A stretch of DNA of 64,000 nt from Phaeobacter sp. B1627 (GTDB taxonomy: Bacteria; Pseudomonadota; Alphaproteobacteria; Rhodobacterales; Rhodobacteraceae), in assembly GCF_006265095.1 (NCBI RefSeq), contig NZ_VCNK01000004.1:1-64000 (forward strand). Reading direction: 5' to 3'. Every line of letters starts with the position of its first letter. The stretch's first letter is position 1. Shown here piece after piece: positions 35,514 through 44,505 of the stretch. Below the pieces are notes generated by a model. It worked only from the letters and a program-made list of their open reading frames with translations. It ran no database searches and was not told the origin of the DNA. Position numbers and translations under genes: made by a program.

Positions 35514-36542
35514 ATGAGCGATTTCCGGACACAGATGCGGTGCGAAATCGATGAAATTCCAGACGCGGTCGAGAATCTGTTGATCAAGGGATCTGGCGCT
35601 GTCACCTCGACCGCCGCGCATATACGGGACCTCGCACCGAGCTATCTGTTGTCGGTGGCGCGCGGGTCCTCCGACCATGCCTGCACCTATCTGAAATACG
35701 CCAGCGAGTTGTTGCTGGGGCTCCCTATGGCATCGGTGGGCCCCTCCGTGAAGTCGATCTATGGTGTCGATCTTCGGTGCAAGGGCGCCCTGAGCCTCTC
35801 GGTGTCTCAATCCGGAAAAAGCCCCGACATTGTGCAGCTGACCTCTGCCTTTGCCGCCGGTGGCGCGTATACGGTGGCGATCACCAATGACGCGATGTCG
35901 CCACTGGCCGACGCGTCAGAAGCCATCCTGCCAATTCATGCCGGCCCGGAGCTGAGCGTTGCTGCGACCAAGACCTTTGTGACCTCGCTGGTGGCTGGGC
36001 TGTGGCTGATGGCGGAGGTCAAGCAGGACGCAGAGCTCCTGAATGCAATTCGCACCCTGCCCAAGCATTTGGCCAAAGCGAAGGACTGTGATTGGAGCGC
36101 CGCAATAGAGGCGATCGACGGGCAGTCCCTCTATACATTGGGGCGCGGTCCGAGCTGGGCAATTTCCAACGAGGCCGCGTTGAAGCTCAAGGAAACCTGC
36201 CAGATCCATGCTGAAAGTTACTCGGCAGCAGAAGTTCTTCATGGGCCGGTGTCCATCGTCGGTCGCGAATTTCCAGTCATCGCGTTTGCAGCAGCCGATG
36301 CCGCCGAGGCCAGCGTCGCAGAGATTTCGCAGGCATTGGCGGCAAAAGGGGCGCGTGTTTTCGCCACAACGCAGCGCGCCGAGGGCGTGGAGGTTCTGCC
36401 GCATGTGCGGACGGATCATTGGATCACTGATCCCATCGCGAGCATCGTTTCGTTCTATGGAATGGTCGAAGCTGTTGCCGTGCGGCGCGGCGTGAACCCG
36501 GATGCGCCACGGCATCTGAACAAGGTGACGGAAACCATATGA
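35514..36542 (+). CDS. Double SIS-domain aldose/ketose isomerase-deaminase (NagB-II/GlmS C-terminal type)
   Basis: 342 residues with two SIS domains: ARGSSDHACTYLKY and SVSQSGKSPD in the first, LGRGPSWAISNEAALKLKE and AEVLHGP in the second. Like the isomerase half of GlmS but without the glutaminase domain, which marks the NagB-II deaminases that turn glucosamine-6-phosphate into fructose-6-phosphate and ammonia. ATG at 35514 starts the protein; the frame is open further upstream but without protein-like sequence. Lies between gntR and nagA, which overlaps it. Confidence 0.87.
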   Translation: MSDFRTQMRCEIDEIPDAVENLLIKGSGAVTSTAAHIRDLAPSYLLSVARGSSDHACTYLKYASELLLGLPMASVGPSVKSIYGVDLRCKGALSLSVSQSGKSPDIVQLTSAFAAGGAYTVAITNDAMSPLADASEAILPIHAGPELSVAATKTFVTSLVAGLWLMAEVKQDAELLNAIRTLPKHLAKAKDCDWSAAIEAIDGQSLYTLGRGPSWAISNEAALKLKETCQIHAESYSAAEVLHGPVSIVGREFPVIAFAAADAAEASVAEISQALAAKGARVFATTQRAEGVEVLPHVRTDHWITDPIASIVSFYGMVEAVAVRRGVNPDAPRHLNKVTETI

Positions 36543-37687
36543 CTCAGGCACTCTCTACCTACTCGGGCGGCCCCATCTTTGACGGGCTCCGTCTGAGAGA
36601 AGGATACGCGGCGCAGTTTCGGGAGGGACGGCTTGTCGCCCTGGTGCCGTCAGCGGACCGCGACGAAGGTGGCGAGCATATTGATCTCAAGGGGGATATC
36701 CTGTCGCCCGGCTATGTGGATCTGCAGGTCAATGGCGGTGGCGGTGTCATGCTCAACGATGCGCCCTCTGCCGCAGCGATCATCCGGATCGTCGAGGCGC
36801 ATCGCCGGATGGGGACGACGACGGTTCTGCCAACGCTGATAACGGATACCGCGGAAAAAACGGCTGCCGCTCTGGCTGCGGGCATTGCCGCGACCGAGGC
36901 GGGGGTGCGCGGGTTTGGCGGCCTGCATCTGGAAGGTCCGCATTTGTCAGTCGCGCGCAAAGGCGCGCATGATGCGTCCTTGATCCGGCCGATGGATGCT
37001 GCGGATCTGGAGCGGATATGCCGCGCCGCCGGGCGGTTGGCCACGTTGAAAGTGACGGTCGCTCCGGAAAATGTCTCGGCCGAGCAGGTGAGCCGTTTGG
37101 TGGCCGCCGGTGTCTTGGTGTCGCTGGGTCATACGGATGCGTCTTTCGAGACCTGCATCTCCTACGTCAAGGCCGGGGCGCGCTGTGCCACCCATCTGTT
37201 CAACGCCATGAGCCAGCTTGGCAACCGTATGCCGGGTCTTGTTGGCGCAGTTCTGGAGACGCCGGAGATGTCTGCGGGCGTCATCGCAGACGGAATTCAT
37301 GTTCATCCGGCCAGCCTGCGGGCCGCCTGGGTGGCGAAGCGGCGGGGGGAGGGGCGCCTCTTCCTTGTCAGCGACGCGATGGCGGTTGCCGGTACAGACA
37401 AGACAGAGTTCGAACTCGAAGGTCGGCCGATCACGCGCCGGGACGGTCGGTTGTGCCTGGCGGATGGGACATTGGCCGGGGCCGATCTGGAGCTGACAAC
37501 CGCTCTTGCGGTTTTGACGCAGCGCTGTGGTGTTGACCTGGCGGATGCGCTGGCGGCGGCGACCGCTGTTCCTGCAGGGTTGATCGGCCTCACGGTTGAC
37601 CTCAGCACGCCGGGATATGCTCTTTCGGATATGATCCGCATCGCGCCCGACCTGACTTCGGCGGTGCCGGTTGTTGACGGCCGCTGA
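36539..37687 (+). CDS. nagA: N-acetylglucosamine-6-phosphate deacetylase
   Basis: 382-residue amidohydrolase that removes acetate from GlcNAc-6-phosphate. Metal and active-site residues appear in HLEGPHLS, LGHTDA, THLFNAMS and the catalytic Asp in LVSDAM. One His of the usual first HxH is replaced by QVN (DLQVNGGGG), as is normal in NagA. Last gene of the operon, overlapping the SIS gene by 4 bases. The product feeds the NagB-II-like enzyme. Confidence 0.95.
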   Translation: MTQALSTYSGGPIFDGLRLREGYAAQFREGRLVALVPSADRDEGGEHIDLKGDILSPGYVDLQVNGGGGVMLNDAPSAAAIIRIVEAHRRMGTTTVLPTLITDTAEKTAAALAAGIAATEAGVRGFGGLHLEGPHLSVARKGAHDASLIRPMDAADLERICRAAGRLATLKVTVAPENVSAEQVSRLVAAGVLVSLGHTDASFETCISYVKAGARCATHLFNAMSQLGNRMPGLVGAVLETPEMSAGVIADGIHVHPASLRAAWVAKRRGEGRLFLVSDAMAVAGTDKTEFELEGRPITRRDGRLCLADGTLAGADLELTTALAVLTQRCGVDLADALAAATAVPAGLIGLTVDLSTPGYALSDMIRIAPDLTSAVPVVDGR

Positions 37688-37839
37688 TACGTTTCTGGCC
37701 GCAGGCTGAAGGGGCGCCCGGTCGCCCGGTTGCCGACCCGGCAGGGTGACGCAAGGTTTCTGAAAATGGCGCACTCTGTGAATGTCTCCGGGGGACGCAC
37801 CGGATAGGATGGGTCTGACTGGCCGCCACGGAGTGGACA

Positions 37840-38304
37840 ATGAAGCTGACCGTCAATGGAATCCTCCACGAAATCAACGTGGAGCCCGAGATGCCTTTGC
37901 TTTGGGTGCTGCGGGATGAATTGGACATCAAGGGCCCCAAGTATGGCTGTGGCGTTGCCCAATGTGGCGCCTGCACGGTGCATGTGGACGGGGTTGCCGT
38001 GCGATCCTGTCAATTGCCAGTCGGGGATCTCGAGGGCGAGGTCCTGACCATCGAGGGCCTGGGCACTCCGGAGAGGCTGCACGCCTTGCAGGACGCGTGG
38101 ATCACGCATCAGGTCGCGCAATGCGGTTACTGCCAATCTGGTCAAATCATGCAGGCCGCCAGCCTTCTGGAGATGATCCCGCATCCATCCGATGCCGAGA
38201 TTGACGAGGTGATGTCCGGCAATCTGTGTCGATGCGGCACCTACCCCCGTATCCGCGCTGCCATCCACGCCGCCGCCCGGACCCTGAGCGAGACAAAGCC
38301 ATGA
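37840..38304 (+). CDS. 2Fe-2S subunit of a molybdenum hydroxylase, IorA-like
   Basis: 154 residues with two iron-sulfur sites: plant-type ferredoxin Cys set in [13 protein letters not shown] ... SCQ, and the second set in CGYCQSGQ and [11 protein letters not shown]. Typical small subunit of isoquinoline 1-oxidoreductase or related aldehyde oxidases. Overlaps the large subunit gene by 4 bases. Confidence 0.93.
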   Translation: MKLTVNGILHEINVEPEMPLLWVLRDELDIKGPKYGCGVAQCGACTVHVDGVAVRSCQLPVGDLEGEVLTIEGLGTPERLHALQDAWITHQVAQCGYCQSGQIMQAASLLEMIPHPSDAEIDEVMSGNLCRCGTYPRIRAAIHAAARTLSETKP

Positions 38305-40553
38305 CCCGCGTTGGCAAACTGACCCGCCGGACGTTTCTCGTGGGCTCCACAGCCGTTGCGGGGGGCGTGGCATTCGGGGTCTATCTTGCCAAAAAGCCAA
38401 TCCCGAACCCGCTGCTGGAGGGCCTTGCCGAGGGAGAGGCGGCGCTCACTCCTTTTGTGAAAATCGATGCAGACGGGATCACATTGATCACGCCACGTGC
38501 CGATATGGGGCAGGGCGCATATTCCATCCAGGCCTACCTCATTGCGGAAGAACTGGATATTGATCCTGCGACGGCCAGGTTGTCCCCCGGACTGCCGGGG
38601 CCTGCGTATCATAACGCGACGATCCTTGCCGAGGGGGTTCCGTACCCTGCCTATGATGACAGCTTTGTCGCAGAGAGTTTGCGTAGCCTTTCGGCGGTTC
38701 CGGCCAAGCTATTCTCTGTCCAGGTCACCGGCGGCTCGTCGACGATCCCGGATGGGTTCGACCGGTTGCGGACAGCGGGTGCAATTGCGCGTGAAACTCT
38801 GAAGGAGGCGGCGGCCCGGCGAACAGGGATTGCGCGGAGCAACTTGAAGACCGCAGATGGTTTCGTCCTGCTGCCTGCCGGCGGGCGGATTGCCTATACC
38901 GACCTTGCCGCAGAGGCGGCGCAGATCGCGCCGGTTGCGGATGTCTCCCCGCGCCCGTCCTCCGAATGGAAGTACCTTGGCACGGCGGCCTTGCCCCGGC
39001 TGGATATGGCGCGCAAATGCACGGGCACCGAGGTCTACGGCATAGACCTGGAATTTGACGACATGCTTCACGCCACGGTGCGGGCCAATCCTGCGATCGG
39101 CGCGGGTCTTGCTCGATTGGATACCGCGCGGGCCGAAAACATGCGGGGCTTGCACAGAATTATCCCGATGTCACAGGGGGTTGGTGTGATTGCCGACAAT
39201 ACCTGGCGCGCGTTTCAGGCTGCGGATGCTCTGGACATCAGTTGGAAGGCACCGGCCTATCCCGCCACGTCGGATGGGTTGTTTCACGAGCTGGAGGCCG
39301 CCCTGAATGCGCCGGACTTCTTTGACCACAGGCAGCGGGACGACGGCAATGTTGACCGTGCCCTGTCGGACGGCACTGTCATCACTGCAGACTACCGCGT
39401 TCCCTATCTTGCGCATGCGCCGATGGAGCCGATGAATGCTGTGGTTCGGGTTCAGGCAGACGCGGTCGAGATCTGGACCGGCACCCAAATTCCGGTATTC
39501 GTGCGCGACCGGGCAGCCCGTATTGCGGGCGTGAAGGCGGCGAACGTCAAGGTGCATGTCCTGCCCATGGGCGGAAGTTTTGGCCACCGATTGGAAATGA
39601 CGCATGTCGAGCAGGCAGTGGAACTGGCCATGGCTGTGCCCGGGCGCCACTTGAAGCTGACGTGGAGCCGCGAAGAAGACATGACTCATGACTACCCCCG
39701 ACCTGCGTCCGTCGCGCGGGCGCGCGGCGCGGTCGCCGACGGCAAGGTCATCGGGTTCGACCTGTCGGTCAGCCAATCCGCCATGGCGCCGGAATGGCTC
39801 GAACGGCTGAGCGGCCGGAACTTGCCGGGACCCGACGCCACCATCACCACTGGGGCCTGGGATCAACCATTTGCAATCCCAAACTACCGGGTCACAGGCT
39901 ATCGCGCGCCGGCCATGGTCCCTGTCTCGTCCTGGCGATCAGTGGGGGCCTCGGGAAACGGATTTTATCACGACTGTTTTCTTGACGAGTTGATCCATGC
40001 CGCCGGAGCTGATCCGCTCGCGGAGCGCATGCGTCTTTGTATGCACGACCCCTCTCGCAAGGTGCTGGAGGCCGTGGGCGAAATGTCCGGTTGGAATGGT
40101 GAATTGCACACAGGCGGGCGTGGGCGCGGGGTCGGGTTCTGCATGTCTTTTGGCGTACCCTGTGCCCAGGTGGTCGACGTGGTGCAGACGGAGGACGGCA
40201 TCCGTATCGAGAAGGTCTATGTGGCGGTGGATGTGGGCGAGGTGCTCGACCCGACCAATCTGGAAGCGCAGGTCTTTGGCGGGGTGATCTGGGGCTTGGG
40301 CCATGCCATGAATTGCGAGCTGACCTATGACGATCATATGCCTGATCAAAGCAATTTCTATGATTTCACCGGCATGCGTCTGTATCAGGCACCTGAAATC
40401 ATTGTCAGGGCACTCTCCAATGGATCGGCAATCCGCGGGATCGGAGAGCCGGCGGTGCCACCTGCGGCACCTGCCTTGGCCAATGCGATCTTTGCCGCGA
40501 CCGGTCAGCGCATTCGAGAACTTCCCCTGCACAAACATATTGATTTTGTTTGA
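38301..40553 (+). CDS. Molybdopterin subunit of a molybdenum hydroxylase, IorB-like, Tat-exported
   Basis: 750 residues. The N-terminus has a twin-arginine signal (RRTFLVG) and a hydrophobic stretch, so the enzyme is exported folded with its iron-sulfur partner. Molybdenum-cofactor regions include [17 protein letters not shown] and the C-terminal [17 protein letters not shown] with the catalytic Glu of the xanthine oxidase family. Likely oxidises an N-heterocycle or aldehyde in the periplasm; electrons must go to a cytochrome not encoded alongside. The longer frame from 38226 overlaps the small subunit. Confidence 0.9.
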   Translation: MTRVGKLTRRTFLVGSTAVAGGVAFGVYLAKKPIPNPLLEGLAEGEAALTPFVKIDADGITLITPRADMGQGAYSIQAYLIAEELDIDPATARLSPGLPGPAYHNATILAEGVPYPAYDDSFVAESLRSLSAVPAKLFSVQVTGGSSTIPDGFDRLRTAGAIARETLKEAAARRTGIARSNLKTADGFVLLPAGGRIAYTDLAAEAAQIAPVADVSPRPSSEWKYLGTAALPRLDMARKCTGTEVYGIDLEFDDMLHATVRANPAIGAGLARLDTARAENMRGLHRIIPMSQGVGVIADNTWRAFQAADALDISWKAPAYPATSDGLFHELEAALNAPDFFDHRQRDDGNVDRALSDGTVITADYRVPYLAHAPMEPMNAVVRVQADAVEIWTGTQIPVFVRDRAARIAGVKAANVKVHVLPMGGSFGHRLEMTHVEQAVELAMAVPGRHLKLTWSREEDMTHDYPRPASVARARGAVADGKVIGFDLSVSQSAMAPEWLERLSGRNLPGPDATITTGAWDQPFAIPNYRVTGYRAPAMVPVSSWRSVGASGNGFYHDCFLDELIHAAGADPLAERMRLCMHDPSRKVLEAVGEMSGWNGELHTGGRGRGVGFCMSFGVPCAQVVDVVQTEDGIRIEKVYVAVDVGEVLDPTNLEAQVFGGVIWGLGHAMNCELTYDDHMPDQSNFYDFTGMRLYQAPEIIVRALSNGSAIRGIGEPAVPPAAPALANAIFAATGQRIRELPLHKHIDFV

Positions 40554-40604
40554 AGACGTGCTTTCCAATGCACGCAAGCCCATTCCCTGACTGGACCGCA
40601 GTCT

Positions 40605-40616
40605 GGGGGGGGGGGG
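40605..40616. repeat. Tract of twelve G
   Basis: A run of twelve G lies 52 bases after the iorB-like stop in a 200-base gap. It is the longest single-base run noticed in the window. It could be prone to slippage, or a sequencing error could have altered its length. No gene crosses it convincingly. Confidence 0.8.
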
Positions 40617-40755
40617 TAGGTCTCGCCGCGCTGGCGGATAGAGGGCAAATTGCAAATATCGCACGGTCGGTCGAAAGGCTGAGCGTGGCGTGCAAAATGG
40701 CGACACTCTGCGGGGCCTGCAAGGCGGTGCAGAAGATCGGGGAATAGAGGGTGAG

Positions 40756-41547
40756 ATGACAGGCCAAACCTTGGGGATCATCGGCGGAGCTGGCATGCTT
40801 GGCCGTGCGATTTTGCAGGCCACCCTGCAATCGCGACTTTTGCCGCCCTCACAGATCTGGGTCTCTTGTCGCAGCGGTCAGCTGGATGGGTTTGACACAT
40901 ATCCGGAGCTGAATGTGACGGCTGACAACCAGCGCCTTGCGATGGCCTGTGACGTGGTTCTGCTGTGCGTTCCGCCCGCCGCCGCGGAGGACCTTGGCGT
41001 GTCGCTGGGCGGCAAACTGGTGATTTCGGTCATGGCCGGCGTGACGGCGGAGCGCATTGCCGCGCTGACCGGCGCAACACGGATCGTTCGTGCCATGTGC
41101 AGCCCGGCAGCCGCGACAGGTGTTGCGTATTCCCCTTGGGTGGCGACCGATGGCGTGACTGCTGGCGACCGAGATTTTGTCGGCAGCCTGTTCGGGGCCT
41201 GCGGGACAACAGACCAAATCCGGGATGAGGCGCATCTCGATATCTTTACCGCAATGACGGGGCCGGTGCCGGGTTTCGTGGCCTTTTTTGCCGAGAGCAT
41301 GACCCAATACGCAGTGGCGCATGGAATCGATTCCGAGGTGGCGGACCGAAGCGTGCGACAGCTCTTTCTCGGGGCAGGGCAGATGATGGCCAGCGGCGAG
41401 GCGACCCCTGCCGATCACGTGCAGGGGATGATTGACTACGCAGGTACAACTGCGGCCGGTTTGAAAGTCCTGCGGGGATCCGACCTGCGCAACCTGATCG
41501 CGGAAGGACTGGATGCGACCGTCGCCCGTTGTCGTGGGATGAGCTAG
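40756..41547 (+). CDS. ProC-like pyrroline-5-carboxylate reductase family protein
   Basis: 263 residues with an N-terminal Rossmann motif GIIGGAGMLG, the MAGVTAERIAAL and MCSPAAATG segments, and the C-terminal dimer domain. Resembles ProC, which reduces pyrroline-5-carboxylate to proline, but the usual MPN...P motif is altered (MCSPAA), so it may act on another imino acid. ATG at 40756 follows GGGTGAG. Convergent with the TetR gene; their stops overlap by 4 bases. Confidence 0.78.
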   Translation: MTGQTLGIIGGAGMLGRAILQATLQSRLLPPSQIWVSCRSGQLDGFDTYPELNVTADNQRLAMACDVVLLCVPPAAAEDLGVSLGGKLVISVMAGVTAERIAALTGATRIVRAMCSPAAATGVAYSPWVATDGVTAGDRDFVGSLFGACGTTDQIRDEAHLDIFTAMTGPVPGFVAFFAESMTQYAVAHGIDSEVADRSVRQLFLGAGQMMASGEATPADHVQGMIDYAGTTAAGLKVLRGSDLRNLIAEGLDATVARCRGMS

Positions 41548-42170
41548 CCCGGTCGGACGGGGTGCCGACCCCTGAAGGCCGCAATTTCTTCCGGTGCCGG
41601 GGGGCGACTGGAAAACATTTCGACGTAATGCGGCACACGCGCGAGCCGTGCCGCCGGGTTCTCCTCGACTTGCAGCGAAATATAGCCAATCTGAGTGTAA
41701 ATCACCGTGAGGCTTCGCACGTCCGCCTGTTCAGGGCTGTAGCCATATCGCAAGAACATGTCCCGCACTGCAGTGATCCGCGCCGCATCCGCATCATGCA
41801 GACGCGCGGCGAGCCTGGGATCGTTGCGCGCCCAATTTCGGATTGCCAGATCCAGCCGCGTATCGAACAGCTCCGGGGAAAGCCAGCAGTCCATCAGATT
41901 AAAGAGCGCCTGATTGATCGTCCCGGCCGGGGCTTCGCATCTTGCTTGTATCTGGCCTGTGTTGCGGGTTTCCCAGGTTTCGATCATCGCGTCGTGCAGG
42001 GCGCTCAGGTCTTTGAAATACCAATAAAACCCAGTGCGGGTTTGCCCCACGGACTTGGCCAAAGGCATGATTTTCACCGCATCGATGCCACTTGTCGCCA
42101 GAAGGTTGAGTGCTGCATCAAGCCAGAGTTGGCGAGAGCCTCGGGTGCGGGTGTTGGGCGATTGGAGCAT
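41544..42170 (-). CDS. TetR-family regulator
   Basis: 208 residues with N-terminal helix-turn-helix (ALNLLATSGIDAVKIMPLAKSVG then TRTGFYWYFKDL; key helix TGFYWYF) and a divergent helical ligand domain. Divergent from the flavin oxidoreductase at 42263; two inverted repeats lie between them, so it most likely represses itself and that gene. Confidence 0.88.
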   Translation of the reverse strand: MLQSPNTRTRGSRQLWLDAALNLLATSGIDAVKIMPLAKSVGQTRTGFYWYFKDLSALHDAMIETWETRNTGQIQARCEAPAGTINQALFNLMDCWLSPELFDTRLDLAIRNWARNDPRLAARLHDADAARITAVRDMFLRYGYSPEQADVRSLTVIYTQIGYISLQVEENPAARLARVPHYVEMFSSRPPAPEEIAAFRGRHPVRPG

Positions 42171-42188
42171 GGCTGGAGTTTAAAGTTG

Positions 42189-42204
42189 TTGACACAGGTG
42201 TCAA
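42189..42204. promoter_or_regulatory. TetR operator 1
   Basis: TTGACAC-AG-GTGTCAA, a perfect 7-base inverted repeat with 2-base spacer, 19 bases from the TetR ATG. It contains a -35-like TTGACA on each strand, so binding would block promoters in both directions. Confidence 0.7.
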
Positions 42205-42221
42205 GTCGCATGCAGGCTGAC

Positions 42222-42237
42222 TTAACACTTGTGTCAA
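42222..42237. promoter_or_regulatory. TetR operator 2
   Basis: TTAACAC-TT-GTGTCAA, the same repeat with one mismatch, centred 33 bases (about three helix turns) from operator 1 and 26 bases before the start at 42263. The spacing places both sites on the same DNA face. Confidence 0.7.
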
Positions 42238-42262
42238 GAATTTGTATTGAGAAGGCAGCGCC

Positions 42263-44308
42263 ATGTCCCGCGACCCCTTGTTGCAACCTTTCACGCTGAA
42301 ACACCTCACACTGAGGAACCGGATCATGACCACCAGTCATGAACCTGCATACCCTGAGGACGGAATGCCGAAGGACCGCTATCGCGCGTATCATGCGGAG
42401 CGGGCCCGGGCCGGGGTGGCACTGGCAATGACGGCGGGATCTGCATCGGTTTCAAAAGACAGCCCCCCCGTTTTCAACAACATTCTCGCCTACAAGGACG
42501 AGGTCGTTCCCTGGATCCGCAATCTGACGGACGGCTGTCACGAGCATGACTGTGCGGTCATGATCCAACTGACTCATCTGGGTCGAAGGACGACCTGGAA
42601 CAAGGGCAACTGGCTGCCGTCGGTGTCCTCTTCGAAACACCGCGAACCCGCGCACAGGGCTTTCCCCAAACTGGCCGAGGATTGGGATATAGAGCGGATC
42701 ATCTCCGACTTTGCCGACGCTGCTGAGAGAATGCAGGCGGGGGGAATGGATGGGATCGAATTGCAGGCCTATGGGCACCTGATCGATCAGTTTTGGTCTC
42801 CACTGACCAACGACCTGAGCGGTCCCTACGGGGCCGACACGCTGGAAAACCGACTTCGCTTTCCGCTCGATGTGCTGACGGCCATCCGCAAACGCGTGGG
42901 TGACGATTTTATCGTCGGTATGCGCTTTACCGCAGATGAGGTGCAGAAAGGCGGTATCACCGCCGAGGAAGGGCTGAAGATTTCCCGTATTCTGAGCGAC
43001 AGCGGGCAGGTTGATTTCCTGAATGTGATACGGGGCCGAATTCACACAGACCCTGCAATGACCGACGTGATCCCGGTTCAGGGGATGAAGGCGGCTCCGC
43101 ATCTTGATTTTGCGGGTCTGGTGAAACAAGAAACCCATTTGCCGGTCTTTCATGCCGCCCGCATTCCCGATGTGGCGACCGCCCGTCATGCAATCCAGGC
43201 CGGGCTTCTGGATATGGTGGGGATGACGCGTGCTCATATGGCGGACCCCCACGTCGTGCGCAAAATTATCGAAGGGCGCGAGGATGATATCCGCCCCTGC
43301 GTTGGCGCCACCTATTGTCTCGACCGGATCTATCAGGCAGGCGATGCGCTTTGTATTCACAACGCAGCTACGGGCCGCGAGCTGTCGATGCCGCATGACA
43401 TTCCGGAGGCACAGTCTCGGCGCAAGGTCGTGGTCGTCGGCGCCGGGCCCGGAGGGTTGGAGGCCGCGCGTGTTGCCGCCGAGCGTGGTCACGACGTCAC
43501 TGTCTTCGAGGCGCAGTCCGATCCCGGCGGGCAGGTGCGCCTTGCAGCCCAGACGCCTCGGCGCCGCGAGATGATCTCTATCATTGATTGGCGGATGGCC
43601 CAATGTGCGGCCCGCGATGTGCGATTTGAATTCAATACCTGGGCCGAGGCAGAAGACATACTGGCTGAAGCCCCGGATGTGGTGATCGTTGCCACCGGCG
43701 GGCTGCCGAATATTGAATTGTTTGAAAGCGGGCATGACGCGCAGCATGTGGTCTCTGCCTGGGATTTGATTGCCGGCGATGTAAAGCCCGCGCTACGTGT
43801 GTTGATCTACGACGAAAGCGGCGACCATCCTGCGCTGCAGGCGGCGGAAATTGCCGCAAAGGCCGGGGGGCATGTTGAAATCATGACACCTGACCGCACC
43901 TTTGCTCCCGATATCATGGCGATGAACCTGGTGCCGTACATGCGGGAATTGCAGGACAAGGACGTCACTTTCACGGTCACCCGCCGCCTGCTGGAGGTTG
44001 CGCGGCGCGGCAATGAACTCGTCGCCACCATCGGGACGGACTATAGCGATCATACATCAGAGCAGAGCTATGATCAGATCGTCGTGAACTACGGCACCTT
44101 GCCCAACGATGATCTCTATCATGATCTGAAGCCCCACAGTGTGAACGCAGGGCAGGTGGATCACGATGCATTGATTGCGGGGCACCGTCAGTCCGTCGTG
44201 CGCAATACCAGCGGTGGCTTCCAGTTGTTCCGGATCGGTGATGCCGTTTCAGCGCGCAATATTCACGCTGCCATCTATGACGCCTTGCGCCTTGTGAAAG
44301 ATCTATGA
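42263..44308 (+). CDS. Old-yellow-enzyme/FAD demethylase-like oxidoreductase (N-methylproline demethylase type)
   Basis: 681 residues: FMN TIM barrel (1 to about 370), iron-sulfur motif, then NAD(P)/FAD Rossmann parts (VVVVGAGPGGLEAARV at about 390). The plan is that of trimethylamine dehydrogenase and 2,4-dienoyl-CoA reductase. Motifs YGHLIDQFWSP and CxxxxxCLDRIY recall the N-methylproline (stachydrine) demethylases. The usual four-Cys cluster motif CxxCxxC...C here reads CVGATYC...C, so one Cys is Ala. A ProC-like gene nearby fits proline-betaine use, but that is inference. Promoter and operators lie just upstream. Confidence 0.85.
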   Translation: MSRDPLLQPFTLKHLTLRNRIMTTSHEPAYPEDGMPKDRYRAYHAERARAGVALAMTAGSASVSKDSPPVFNNILAYKDEVVPWIRNLTDGCHEHDCAVMIQLTHLGRRTTWNKGNWLPSVSSSKHREPAHRAFPKLAEDWDIERIISDFADAAERMQAGGMDGIELQAYGHLIDQFWSPLTNDLSGPYGADTLENRLRFPLDVLTAIRKRVGDDFIVGMRFTADEVQKGGITAEEGLKISRILSDSGQVDFLNVIRGRIHTDPAMTDVIPVQGMKAAPHLDFAGLVKQETHLPVFHAARIPDVATARHAIQAGLLDMVGMTRAHMADPHVVRKIIEGREDDIRPCVGATYCLDRIYQAGDALCIHNAATGRELSMPHDIPEAQSRRKVVVVGAGPGGLEAARVAAERGHDVTVFEAQSDPGGQVRLAAQTPRRREMISIIDWRMAQCAARDVRFEFNTWAEAEDILAEAPDVVIVATGGLPNIELFESGHDAQHVVSAWDLIAGDVKPALRVLIYDESGDHPALQAAEIAAKAGGHVEIMTPDRTFAPDIMAMNLVPYMRELQDKDVTFTVTRRLLEVARRGNELVATIGTDYSDHTSEQSYDQIVVNYGTLPNDDLYHDLKPHSVNAGQVDHDALIAGHRQSVVRNTSGGFQLFRIGDAVSARNIHAAIYDALRLVKDL

Positions 44309-44505
44309 CAGCTGCAGCGCCCTTCGCAGTGAAAGTCTCAGCCCCGTGCCGGGCCCCTTCAGGCCCAGATGCCGCACCTGAGACCAGAAAGGCTTGTTCA
44401 GCTGCGGGATCTGGCTATGAAAAATTCCGGTTCCGAAAACGGTGCACCGCAAAACTATATTGAAATTCGACGATGGGCGCCTGCTATGGCGTTGCAGGCC
44501 GTTTG

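Noticed and set aside
40550-40747. 65-residue + frame crossing the twelve-G tract
   Set aside because: Overlaps the iorB-like stop, has no good ribosome site or protein-like features, and depends on the length of the G run.
42452-43747. 431-residue open frame on the - strand
   Set aside because: Shadow of the flavin demethylase gene, with no protein-like motifs.
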